A DNA stretch of 64,000 nucleotides, from assembly GCA_026874595.1 (NCBI GenBank), contig CM049317.1:44664401-44728400 (forward strand), written 5' to 3'. Both the position numbers and the translations under genes were made by a program. Positions 46,501-53,497 of this stretch are shown here, piece after piece (the first letter of the stretch is position 1; every line of letters starts with the position of its first letter). The notes beneath the pieces were generated by a model. It made no database searches and had not been told where the DNA came from. It saw only the letters and a program-made list of their open reading frames with translations. The stretch is from Sipunculus nudus (Eukaryota > Annelida > Sipuncula > Golfingiida > Sipunculidae).

Positions 46501-49047
46501 AAAAACGTATTATATTGATGAATTGACGATGTCCGGATATTAATCATCCAATGTCACCATTTAGAGCTGCAATTGTACTCGAGTACAAGTACGAGTACTT
46601 TTGTGATTTTTAAAAAGTACTAGAGAACGAGTACTGAGTACTCAAAAAAAGTACTCATGAGTACGAGTACAATGAGTACGAGTACTTTTGGACCAAACTC
46701 TGGTAGATACGCTGTATGTTTCATGCGGGCTAACCACAAATCTGGGATTTTAGTTACGCTGTATGTTTCAGATGGACTGACCACACTTCAGGCTTTTAGA
46801 TACGCTGTATATTTCATGCGGGCTGACCACACTTCAGAGTTTTAGTTACGCTGTATGTTTCAGGCGGGCTGACCAAGGGTCAGGGTTGGAGGATTTACGG
46901 CGGTGCTGTCGTCATCGGGGGCACACTGCTGTTGCTTGCAGCCTTGGCTTATCCTATCCACAAGTGTGTTGTCAGAGCTCGAAGAAACAGAATGTGAGTG
47001 CTTTCAGTTCCCCGGAGCTGATATAAAAATCGACTGAATATCTGGGCCCGGGGGGAAGGGGATATTGGGATGGGTGGCAATGGGGCCTGAATTTCCAACC
47101 CCGCATGACAGGCTTGTACTCCCAAACCTGATTTCTCCGCATGATGCATTTATTTCATTATCCCCAATAAAATTGTAAATACGGTAAGGGATCGCCACCA
47201 GTTAACTTTAATCAGATTAATAAAGTTCGTTCAATTAACAGACTGTTCCGAAAAATATGAGTCCTCTTTTCTTAACCTAGCTGCTGAGCTGGTATTTGTA
47301 AATAATAGATAACCACGTGTGCCTGGTGCTTGAAAAGCCATTCTGAAATTCCCAACTGCATTTTCGGTGTGTCTGTAAATGATTTTCATTTTGTGTTTTC
47401 TTTACATGGTATTTTAGTTCTATATCACTAGCCATGCACATATTGACCTCAAGAGTGACGTATCTGTGTACACGAAAAATCAGCTCTCTCTCTCTCTCTC
47501 TGTTGATTATGTTGAAGGATGAATCTTTATTTAATGTTCTTTGTGGCACGTGCTGTACCACCAACAACCAGCCACGCTTTCTGTGTTATGTCGTTTATTA
47601 TACCTACGCCAGGTGGTGAGAGGTATTACCCTATACCCTCGGTTTGCCTATCGGCAAATTTAGGCCAAAACAGATTTTGTTGCAATTTTGTGGAGGGTTT
47701 GGAAAACACCCAAGGATTAATCATTTAAATTTTGGAGGTTATCTTGATCAGCATATAAAATAATTTAAAGGATTCTGTGCCATTGTAACGGCTATATCAT
47801 TATAATAGAGCAATTGTTCGATATTAGCGGGTGACTTTGTACTGAAGGTGACCTGGGCTAGGGCTTTTGCACCATGGCGGTTGGAACACAGCAAAGTTTA
47901 TCCTGGCAGGGATTTGATGTCTCCATTTCATTATACTCTGAGCGTTGCCAGGAATATATTGTGGATCGACTTGCTAGAAAAGAGTGAAAATGACACTTTA
48001 ATGAGGTACATCCGCTTATGCAGAATTTAAAAATCGGGGCGCACGGGGGGGGGGGGGGGGGGTGCTAGGTTCACATGCCCTCACAAAGCATAGAAACATT
48101 TCGAAAATCGACTGTAATGGCGTAATCTTGGGTGGTATATAATGCATCAATGATGGGCTTTCAGGAACGCGGGGGTAAGCGACTCTGACGTTCGACATCT
48201 ATTTCAAACGTTCGGTTCTAAGGTTCGAAGCGTTCGATGGGACGCCCGAATTCCTGGATTATAGCAGCCAATGGCCATGACCGGCTGCCCTGAACGAACC
48301 TGTCAGTGGTGTAAACACTGATAACTAAGGCTTACATTTCGCTATAAGCATATATACATATACTGACACGAATTCTAATCATATAATGATATGATAATTA
48401 CATAAAATACGTAAAAAAAAATTCAATTTTTACAGAACACTTCAAAATTGGACATATTATCTCCCTTTGAAAAGCTCTAGACTCAGATAGGACTCCCAAA
48501 AATGTTTGCCTCTTAAAATTTTCTTCCTATTGAAAGCCCTGCATCATGGTGAAAAATCAATTTTCTGTATAAAGCGACAATGACAATGTGTAGTATTAAA
48601 TGCTAACATTTTTTATTGATTATTTTATTATATCTAAATATAAGACCTAGACGAAATATTGCATTTTGTTAAATGTTCTTGTTTTTTTTTTAATTCATCA
48701 GGAATAGAGGGTCCAACCACGTGGCCAGCGGGATCGTCATGGCCAACGACTACTCTACAGTGATTTCCCGTCCCAGGGTAGGCTTGTCATCTGCCGTCTC
48801 ATGCTCCACGCTGGGAGGAGAAACCCCGAGTAACCACAGCGCCTACGAGGTCCCAGTCAACAGCATTGCCGGGATCGTGCGAGTAAACAGCCGCAGAAAA
48901 ACATGCAGCAGACGACGGGGCCATGATGATGACGTCAGCTTTTCCTCCCTCGCACATGCGCCAGCCTCCATCGAGAATGTGTACGAGGACATGAACTCCG
49001 AAGAGCAGCCGATTGTTCAGTATGTTCAGATGCTGGACTTCAGTTAG
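20275..49047 (+). CDS. Type I membrane receptor with two C-type lectin-like domains and a YxxM tail
   Basis: Nine exons (20275-20383, 33493-33714, 34346-34459, 35074-35334, 36161-36307, 41671-41733, 42273-42338, 46864-46993, 48702-49047) join in frame to 485 residues. Order: signal peptide 1-35; CTLD1 about 37-148 (Cys 62, 124, 137, 145); CTLD2 about 152-284 (W186xxAxxxC193, WLGV 219-222, Cys 176, 258, 275, 283); stalk 285-336; membrane helix about 338-359; basic stop-transfer ARRNR; tail 371-485 with Y388 (YSTV), Y419 (YEVP), Y465 (YEDM) and Y478 (YVQM). Sequons lie at N52, N85, N99 and N170. By family knowledge CTLDs bind sugars or proteins, and phosphorylated YxxM binds PI3K p85. A role as an immune or endocytic recognition receptor is inferred. 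No canonical EPN is seen; QPD at 232-234 is not at the usual sugar-site position. No known orthologue is recognised. Confidence 0.85.
20401..20449. repeat. (CT)n microsatellite
   Basis: About 24 CT units, starting 17 bases after the receptor exon 1 donor site. It would be transcribed in intron 1 as a long pyrimidine tract immediately after a 5' splice site. Confidence 0.95.
20795..20865. repeat. Dispersed repeat pair, first copy
   Basis: CACCGTACGGATTGCCGTGA here matches CACCGTACGGAGTGCCGTGA at 21622, and both continue with 'gggtttgtcc.aaga.attccacc'. Two copies about 830 bp apart in the same orientation, possibly ends of a longer element. Confidence 0.6.
21622..21692. repeat. Dispersed repeat pair, second copy
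   Basis: Direct-orientation partner of 20795-20865. The 750 bp between them shows no transposase frame. Confidence 0.6.
21908..22028. repeat. Tandem duplication, 61 bp x 2
   Basis: The block beginning GCCCGTATATTT and ending 'ttagttgaaaaagg' occurs twice head to tail, differing by one or two bases in an A/T run. A recent duplication with no coding content. Confidence 0.9.
22187..22315 (+). other. Candidate alternative signal-peptide exon
   Basis: ATG at 22187 opens MVTIEIFIFNLLLLVLYGQ, a good signal-peptide or membrane-helix core. The frame stays open to a strong donor AAAG|gtgaga at about 22315. That donor's phase does not fit receptor exon 2. An internal TATG|gtcaaa site would fit but is a weak donor. 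It could be an alternative first exon, an exon of an unseen gene, or chance. Confidence 0.2.
22947..23415. repeat. CACGTTACCGT minisatellite, ~35-45-bp units
   Basis: About twelve diverged units built on 'aagagatatcacacgttaccg' followed by 'taggtacactgtagcc'. Unit length and sequence drift along the array, so it is older than the 29-bp and 284-bp arrays. Confidence 0.75.
23416..24464. other. Intron 1 sequence, no gene seen
   Basis: Contains a C12 tract at 23575-23586 followed by 'taatccgcccctggta', which resembles the inverted end of the poly(G) repeat family at 40589-40765. Otherwise AT-rich and featureless. Confidence 0.45.
24465..24666. mobile_element. ~200-bp MITE with GGACCGTCTAACTGGGAC termini
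   Basis: The left end (TGGACTGGTCTCAGATAGAC) and the inverse complement of the right end (TGGACGAGTCCCAGTTAGAC) match closely. Subterminal GACGGGTCCCA motifs repeat on the left and GGGACCGTC on the right. The interior is AT-rich with no protein. Target duplication is unclear. Confidence 0.65.
25310..25640 (-). repeat. Dispersed repeat, inverted copy of 28840-29160
   Basis: Read on the minus strand, this segment carries 'ccctgtctataatggcggttttcgagtgat', then 'attaatccaagattgcgg', then 'atgatccaaagtgat', in the same order as 28846-28990 on the plus strand. A GGTGACGCCACCT motif near 25316 links it to the palindrome repeat at 30230-31010. Confidence 0.65.
25641..28839. other. Intron 1, long AT-rich stretch without recognisable features
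   Basis: Open frames of up to 131 codons (26687-27082) are AT-driven, with no domain, no signal and unlikely composition. No exon compatible with the receptor phases, RNA gene or repeat array was seen. Confidence 0.5.
28840..29160 (+). repeat. Dispersed repeat, plus-strand copy
   Basis: Inverted partner of 25310-25640. It runs on into 'gggcgtatcggcctgaaattttgcatgtagacc', which resembles the 'ttgaccgattaggccaaaattttgca' part of the tandem units at 30480-30800, so all three belong to one family. Confidence 0.6.
29940..30062. repeat. Poly(G)-bearing dispersed element
   Basis: Contains 'aaaaggatcctagggtcgc', 'gggggtctaggccg' and a G19 run (30040-30058). The pattern of GGATCC, A-rich tract, G-run and GGTC(C/T)AGGCCG is shared with 40589-40765. 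Confidence 0.5.
30230..31010. repeat. Tandem ~280-bp repeat carrying the palindrome AGGTGGCGCCACCT
   Basis: The GGTGGCGCCACC core occurs at 30289, 30438, 30567, 30717, 30846 and, with one mismatch, 30984, alternately 129-150 bp apart; two palindromes make one 280-bp unit. Between them are conserved blocks such as 'tctcgggaaccgtttgac' and 'ccaaaattttgca'. Open frames on the minus strand through the array are not gene-like. Confidence 0.85.
31011..33492. other. Intron 1, 3' part, with scattered repeat fragments
   Basis: Isolated relatives of the palindrome repeat occur near 31494 (GGTGACGCCACCT) and 32722 (GGTGGCGCAACCT). A (CT)n-(TA)n compound microsatellite lies at 33096-33165. Nothing exon-like was found before the receptor exon 2 acceptor. 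Confidence 0.5.
33493..33714 (+). CDS. Lectin receptor exon 2, first half of CTLD1
   Basis: Residues 37-110. Acceptor ttatcatttcag; donor GGAA|gtaagt. Encodes SVERSIRSERVIFFNTT, then SRVCQNFGGRL (the C..fGG.L block of CTLDs, Cys62) and VSNWTRLDGKEFFG. Three N-glycosylation sequons (N52, N85, N99) mark it as extracellular. Phase 1-1 exon. Confidence 0.85.
34346..34459 (+). CDS. Lectin receptor exon 3, second half of CTLD1
   Basis: Residues 111-148. Acceptor tttaaag; donor CAAG|gtatgt. Encodes AHEPWGSTGGKECGYY and then YADSCWRKKAAVCQA. This is the classic CTLD ending W..(G)..EC...(D)..C.....VC, with Cys124, Cys137 and Cys145. In place of an EPN calcium-site motif it reads EPW, so sugar binding by CTLD1 is doubtful. 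Phase 1-1. Confidence 0.88.
35074..35334 (+). CDS. Lectin receptor exon 4, linker and first half of CTLD2
   Basis: Residues 149-235. Acceptor gaacag; donor ACTG|gtgtgt. It starts with a cysteine-rich linker (CRQCKHDVC, Cys152, 155, 160), then CLYIRRKDYTWFQASDAC with the canonical WxxAxxxC, LVVPDEETREVM and WLGVYRAAWYDINQPD. N170 is a sequon. The QPD lies before the position where the galactose-type QPD normally falls, so its meaning is uncertain. Phase 1-1. Confidence 0.88.
35335..36160. other. Lectin receptor intron 4
   Basis: 826 bp, with a G18 tract at 35650-35667. Introns 2 (33715-34345) and 3 (34460-35073) are similarly short and otherwise featureless. Confidence 0.6.
36161..36307 (+). 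CDS. Lectin receptor exon 5, second half of CTLD2
   Basis: Residues 236-284. Acceptor tgttttacag; donor ACAG|gtcagt. Encodes AVPNFAEWTGDLRE, then DKHCIVMETDRAQARFKPVD and CETRGMVACT. Cys258, Cys275 and Cys283 are the conserved CTLD cysteines. The C.....VAC ending is typical of the fold. Phase 1-1. Confidence 0.88.
40589..40765. mobile_element. Short inverted-repeat element with GGCGGATCC ends and G-runs
   Basis: The left end CAGCAGAGGCGGATCC matches the inverse complement of the right end, GGATCCGCTTCTGCTCTG. Inside are GGGGGGTCCAACCC and GGGGGGTCCAGGCCGC. Partial copies appear at 23575-23605, 29940-30062, 36620 and probably 48035-48062, so it is a multi-copy non-autonomous family and a likely source of the window's long G tracts. 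Confidence 0.6.
40809..41541 (+). mobile_element. Candidate solo LTR or LTR-like insertion
   Basis: A 733-bp segment of unusually balanced composition, bounded on both sides by TGTTACAG (40809-40816 and 41534-41541). It carries a TATAAATA box at 41060-41067 followed by a GC-rich leader, as LTR promoters do. If it is an LTR, its TG...CA ends would be TGTTACA at both sides, but no flanking target duplication was seen. If the 8-bp direct repeat is itself the target duplication, the element type is unknown. Open frames inside show no domain. Confidence 0.3.
41671..41733 (+). CDS. Lectin receptor exon 6, stalk
   Basis: 63 bp, residues 285-305. Acceptor tgttttacag; donor AGTG|gtatgt. Encodes VSDNKCGCPTTGHTPNDVSE, a short Thr/Pro/Ser segment with a CxC pair. 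Phase 1-1, so it can be skipped without frameshift. Confidence 0.78.
42273..42338 (+). CDS. Lectin receptor exon 7, stalk with YGEV
   Basis: 66 bp, residues 306-327. Acceptor caatcttcag; donor AAAG|gtatgt. Encodes DEVSMTSDLYGEVQAVKEK. The acidic-then-basic composition and the YGEV tyrosine motif look more cytoplasmic than extracellular, yet the exon precedes the membrane helix. Phase 1-1, so it is a possible cassette exon. Confidence 0.75.
42640..44715. repeat. 46-bp minisatellite made of a splice-acceptor unit, main block
   Basis: About 45 units of GTTGTAGTTACGTTGTATG, TTTCAGGTGGGTTGACC, ATGCGTCAGG (variants GCGGGCTGACC, CACACTTCAGG). Every unit contains a TTTCAG or TTTCATG at the place of the exon 8 acceptor. 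Units vary in two main types, with a few higher-order duplications (43501-43650 repeats at 43679-43828). The array continues past the hAT insertion to exon 8. Confidence 0.93.
44724..46702. mobile_element. hAT-type DNA transposon inserted in the minisatellite
   Basis: 1979 bp. Left terminus CAGAGTTGGGTCCGAGTAC; right terminus read inward CAGAGTTTGGTCCAAAAGTAC. Flanked by the 8-bp duplication GTGGATAC (44716-44723) and GTAGATAC (46703-46710), one mismatch, which the minisatellite unit itself predicts. Many GAGTAC/GTACTC motifs occupy the first and last 150 bp. An 8-bp target duplication with CAGAG-type tips is diagnostic of hAT. No hAT transposase frame is visible, so it is non-autonomous or decayed. 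Confidence 0.82.
45975..46492 (-). pseudogene. Decayed LINE reverse-transcriptase C-terminal fragment
   Basis: Two minus-strand frames are separated by a stop and frameshift. 46492-46265 includes SRLTNKVLIWDY, NWCSDVEKIL and APYAASVIWNK. 46208-45975 includes RSLLAQLRCDIFPLKIETGR and CPLCIDGEVEDEKHFIFEC. The CPxC...(V)EDE.HF...C cysteine-histidine knuckle after an 'ETGR' block is typical of the C-terminal end of many invertebrate LINE-type reverse-transcriptase proteins. The fragment lies within the hAT element. No catalytic domain is present. Confidence 0.6.
46711..46890. repeat. 46-bp minisatellite, distal block overlapping exon 8
   Basis: About four further units run straight into exon 8: the final 'tacgctgtatgtttcag' is the real acceptor, and GCGGGCTGACC and GTCAGGGTTG are the first exon bases. 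This shows that the array unit and the exon boundary are the same sequence. Confidence 0.9.
46864..46993 (+). CDS. Lectin receptor exon 8, transmembrane helix
   Basis: Residues 328-370. Acceptor gtatgtttcag; donor AAT|gtgagt, changing the phase from 1 to 2. Encodes GLTKGQGW, then the helix IYGGAVVIGGTLLLLAALAY, then the basic flank HKCVVRARRNR. The first ~29 bases and the acceptor are homologous to the unit of the 46-bp array that fills intron 7; the exon diverges from the unit after CAGGGTTGGAG. Confidence 0.85.
46994..48701. other. Lectin receptor intron 8
   Basis: 1.7 kb. 47595-47880 looks like a copy of a dispersed family ('tacgccaggtggtgagagg', 'tttgtggagggtttgg', 'ttttggaggttatcttgatcagc'), distantly like the 13256-14175 repeat. 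A G18 tract lies at 48045-48062. No alternative exon was recognised. Confidence 0.5.
48702..49047 (+). CDS. Lectin receptor exon 9, cytoplasmic tail and stop
   Basis: Residues 371-485 and TAG. Acceptor ttttaattcatcag. The codon split with exon 8 gives methionine. The GC-rich sequence contrasts with the AT-rich flanks and looks coding. Tyrosine motifs: ANDYSTVI (Y388), HSAYEVPV (Y419), IENVYEDMN (Y465) and IVQYVQML (Y478). YEDM and YVQM fit the PI3K p85 SH2 consensus YxxM. YEVP has the YxxP form liked by Crk/Nck SH2 domains. RRKTCSRRRGH is a basic patch. Confidence 0.87.
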
Positions 49048-49687
49048 GTCGGACTGGCCGATGATACACGTAGGCCTGCACAAGCTTTAACGCGACTTAA
49101 ACTGTACTCCCTTTTTATACTTTATTTTTTTAATACTTTGATATTTTAATATTTTAGTGTTATATTTTTCTAATTGATTTGATGATCCCAAGATATATCT
49201 CCAGTCAGATGGTAATTAGTACAAGGGATTTTTCGGTACTCTCTCAAATTAGCCAAAAAAAAAATTGTAAGTGATGGAAAACTGAGGACCTGAGATTAAT
49301 AGCGCTGAACATCACTGTTAACATCAAGACTGAAATTTATGTACAAGCATCCCTCTAAAAAAAGGAAAACGCTTTCTTGGCCCCCGTTACCGCTATTTCA
49401 CGGGACAATTCAACAACATTTATAGGTTTTATTTTATATAATGAAACAGGAAAATATTAACATTTTTTTTCGTTAACAGTCATAAGATCCCTTTTCTTTA
49501 ATAATAATAATAAAAAAAATAGCAACATTTAATACTTATTTTTTTTAGTGGAAAGTATCTCAGTAATTTATAATCCAGCATGTTACTCCAGTACCTGTAC
49601 CAGTAATATGATATAATATACAGACATATTGACAGCTTGGCCAGTAAACTATTGTATAAATTCATTTCTGAAATTTATATATATAAT

Positions 49688-49749
<62 letters not shown>

Positions 49750-49855
49750 ACCTATAAGGTGTTTTAATATTTAGCTTCTCGTCTTCCAGCTTTGTATCAA
49801 GAATGAACTATTTTTGTTACTGTATTTTTGCAATAAAACATAATTTTTTATTTGT
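49048..49855 (+). terminator. Lectin receptor 3'UTR and polyadenylation signal
   Basis: AATAAA at 49832-49837, about 785 bases after the stop, followed by a T-rich stretch. This is the best polyadenylation signal downstream of exon 9. The 3'UTR would include a (TA)n run at 49692-49744, able to form a long hairpin in the mRNA. Confidence 0.5.
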
Positions 49856-52312
49856 CGTCATGTCATGTGATGCCTCAGTACTGGATTCCAGTCAACGGTA
49901 CGTACTCCCGGGATGGCTGGTGAGTTGATTAAAGAAATAAGGTTTGGGAGTTTCGGATCCCCCTATATAAAGGCATTAATTACCCTACCTTCTTCTGCTT
50001 TACTGTTCACTTGCATCGTCATTAAAGAGACAGCGTTCCCTACAGGCTGTACCATAAACATTTAAATATTAAAATTTCGATACACTTGGCCCGTGACTTC
50101 ATACCAGTGGTTTTCTCGCCAATGTTAATGGCTTCCGGGATAGACGGTAGATATTGCCAGATACACAGTTCAGAGGGCGTTCAGTCGAACAAACAAACCA
50201 GACTTGTATCAATACAGAGAGAGGTCCCCCCCCCCCCCCACCTCCCCGAAAGAAAGGTTTCTCTTTTATTTCCAACGGAACAAAAATTATATACAAAAAT
50301 CTACCTGGTACAAAAAAACACATGATTTTATAATACACGGGACCGCGCTTTAGTTTTGCTATGATAATTAAAATGTATAATGGTGGTAAGACATGCTCCT
50401 CTGGTTGGATAGGGTAGACTAGGTTAACCCGTGGCTGGATATGGACAAGAAATACCCCGTGTAGGCCTTCCTCAAAATGATACAACGTATGACATTACGC
50501 ATTTGCCTGAATTCTCTAGAACCTTCTGTCATCTAATTATAATAAATCATGGTACAGTAAGTCCATTTGCTTACTTAATAAACAAAATATTATTGAATAT
50601 TCCACAAGCCTCTTCGGCACTGTTGTAGGCCTAAACAATCCGGATGACAACAACAACATGGGCCTACAACTTTACCAAATATTATCAACTCCGTCTCTCT
50701 GACTACACTTTATGATTTGATGTTCCAAATTAATATAAACTGACCTGTTAATGCACCGTTTTATGTTTTCCTTAACTAATTTTATTATGTTATGAAATTC
50801 TATTTGACATACACTAGGCGGGTAGTGCATTTGTGTCAATGACCTGCAGAAACCAATGGACTGCAGAAGTACCCACAGTTGTGACGCAGTTACCATATTT
50901 AATTATGATGCGTTGGACGAATGCAGACACACAGGTGGCTGTAACGCCAAGCCACAGCAAGTCCTAGTAGGTGGCCTGTAGTCCTGTCAATCTACCGTGT
51001 GGGTTATTCAGAAAACAGATTGACCTGACCGTTTTAATATTCCTGTATGCTGGCGTCATAGTTTATCGTTCAATTTGTTCGGGCAAACATTTGCTTCCAT
51101 ATTATCTTTAATTTTGAGATCCACTGGAATAACCGGCCGTCAGAAATCATCTTTCGTCCGCAATCGCAGCTAATTACTATGATTGCGGAGAGTAAATCAG
51201 TGTCTAACTTTTCAAGTATGGAAAATCATTGTGGGACCATGATAAAGTTATTTTATTGACCATGCATAAATCATGTAATATACTAAGTACCGACAGACTT
51301 TTGTTTAATGACAGTCTCGGGTAAACAAATTTAGTGTATCATCCATACATAACTGGCAAATTGAATAGAAGTCAATCATGGGAATTCACAAGAAAAAATT
51401 ACTGTAAGCAGTGGCCAGGTCACGGATATATTAAAAATAAAAAAAAAAATGAAACAGGTAACTAGCAAATATTTAAAAGAATGGACCATTTCTAAATTAA
51501 GTTTATTAAACATATCAGATATACCAGGCACACAGACATTGTACTTTATACATTGGACTACATGCTGCAAGTCTGTCCACAGCTCACGTATCTTGTGCAA
51601 ACATATGACTATCAGAGAATCGTCTATCTTGACTGATTGTTATACACTCTAAGAGACAGTTTAGAACGTTTTAGTGAGCCCTTTTCATTGGAACTTTGAA
51701 TTTTCGGCCATATAAATGCATACGTATACCCTGACTAGTGATTGTGCGTTCTAAGCGTGTTTCTGTAATCGTAAATAAATCGTTAAACCTCTCCACTGAG
51801 AGTTAACAAGTGATGATACTCCTCATCAAGATTTTTTACATCATGTTCTGTATGAATAAAGCAACGATCATTGCTCTCTAAATAAACTGTTCTACGCCGC
51901 CCGCTGGGAAACAAAATTTATACGTCTATTGTGTGTATAGTTCCACATTAACAGTTTTATCAACATACATTATTGTCATCAAACTCATAACAGCTTTCTT
52001 AATACAAAGCTCACTGACTGACAACACAACCAATGTGATGATTTTCGTTTCATTTACATTGTATTGTCCTGATGAGCACCCCCTCTGTATAAGGAATTGA
52101 AAATATCGACCATTGCAATTTGAATGAAACTTGTGTTATGTTTTTTTCAGGTGTTTCATCAGAAAAGGTAAAAAGAAATACAAGTTTTTCTTCCGCCCAT
52201 CTATAAAAGACCAGACATGCAGCCTTTTATCAGTCCCTCTGTCCATTCACATATCCATCCATCAACCAGCCATTCCATCATCTTCCCAAAACCCCAAATC
52301 CCTCACCCCAGC
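49856..52312. other. Intergenic, no gene seen
   Basis: AT-rich with a C14 tract at 50226-50239. A short exon-like patch at about 49868-49919 (open frame reading QYWIPVNGTYSRDG, then gtgagt) lies just after the receptor polyadenylation signal but cannot be joined to anything. Confidence 0.4.
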
Positions 52313-52353
52313 TGCCCATCCATCCATCCATCCATCCATCCATCCATCCATCC
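52313..52353. repeat. (CATC)n microsatellite
   Basis: About ten CATC units preceded by a degenerate CATC/CCAT-rich stretch from 52240. The apparent Ser/Ile/His/Pro-rich open frames are artefacts of this repeat. Confidence 0.9.
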
Positions 52354-53072
52354 TTTAAACAATCCATTCATCCAATTTCTGATTCAGCCTGCCGTAAAAC
52401 TCTTTGACCTTTCAGCCATTATAAATCTACCGATGATATACCTATGCTTTTACATCTGCACATTCTTATATTCTTGCTTACCTTTATACCTGCACCCATA
52501 CATCCCTGCATGGTAAAATTATAAATAGATGATTAAGATGATGATAATGATTATGATGAATTACGATGATGATGCAAAACTTGTGTGGTCTTTGTGAACA
52601 ATTTTAGGTGTAATGAAAATACTACGGTTTCAATATAGAAGCATTAATACATCTGTTAAACTTTAAACTTTTCGTCTCATCACGTCATATATCTGACATT
52701 GAAAACGTTATGTCCCCGTTATAAAACATTATTGACGTTCAGTCTATGAGCAGTCGTGGAGACACACTGGGGTCACATTTATTGCACCCTGGTGATTAGC
52801 TGCCGGTCAGCGGGATTTTAATTATTTACCGTCGGATCATGTCACCCCCGTGTGTGCATAATTAAATGCCCCTAAGTATACTTGGTGTCAATATAAATGA
52901 TGCACTCAAGATTTATCCAGATAATCGCCAACAACTGGGATAAACTTATTTTTCAATTGAAGTGGACCGGTTCCTAGCCATAGCTTTAGCCCCCGAAGGT
53001 TTCCAGTCCATTGGACAGAGGAATGACGTCAGAACAGACAATCTGATTTCTGGGAACAAGTTCACGTGCGTG

Positions 53073-53497
53073 GAAGGTCCGGAGGGGAAGAACACTTGAG
53101 GGGAGGGACGTCTGGGAGGGAGGAACACTCGAGAGGAGGGAGGTCTGGGAGAGAGGAACACTCGAGAGGAGGGAGGTCTGGGAGAGAGGAACACTCGAGA
53201 GGAGGGAGGTCTGGGAGGGAGGAACACTCGAGAGGAGGGAGGTCTGGGAGAGAGGAACACTCGAGAGGAGGGAGGTCTGGGAGGGAGGAACACTCGAGAG
53301 GAGGGAGGTCTGGGAGAGAGGAACACTCGAGAGGAGGGAGGTCTGGGAGGGAGGAACACTCGAGAGGAGGGAGGTCTGGGAGAGAGGAACACTCGAAGGG
53401 AGGGAGGTCTGGGAGGGAGAAACACTCGAAGGGAGGGAGGACTAGGAGGGAGGAACACTGGAAGGGAGGGAGATTTGGGAGGGAGGAACACTGGAAG
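53073..53497. repeat. 33-bp purine-rich minisatellite, ~13 copies
   Basis: Unit GGAGGAACACTCGAGAGGAG plus GGAGGTCTGGGAG, each with a CTCGAG site; the last three copies are more diverged. The period is eleven codons, so frames stay open on both strands (for instance a repeating REEHSRGGRSG). The flanks have no start context, splice sites or domain, so no protein is called. A related purine-rich fragment appears at 53860-53960. Confidence 0.92.

Noticed and set aside
49868-49919. Exon-like patch reading QYWIPVNGTYSRDG before a gtgagt donor
   Set aside because: It lies after the receptor polyadenylation signal, is only about 50 bases long, and joins nothing in a consistent phase.
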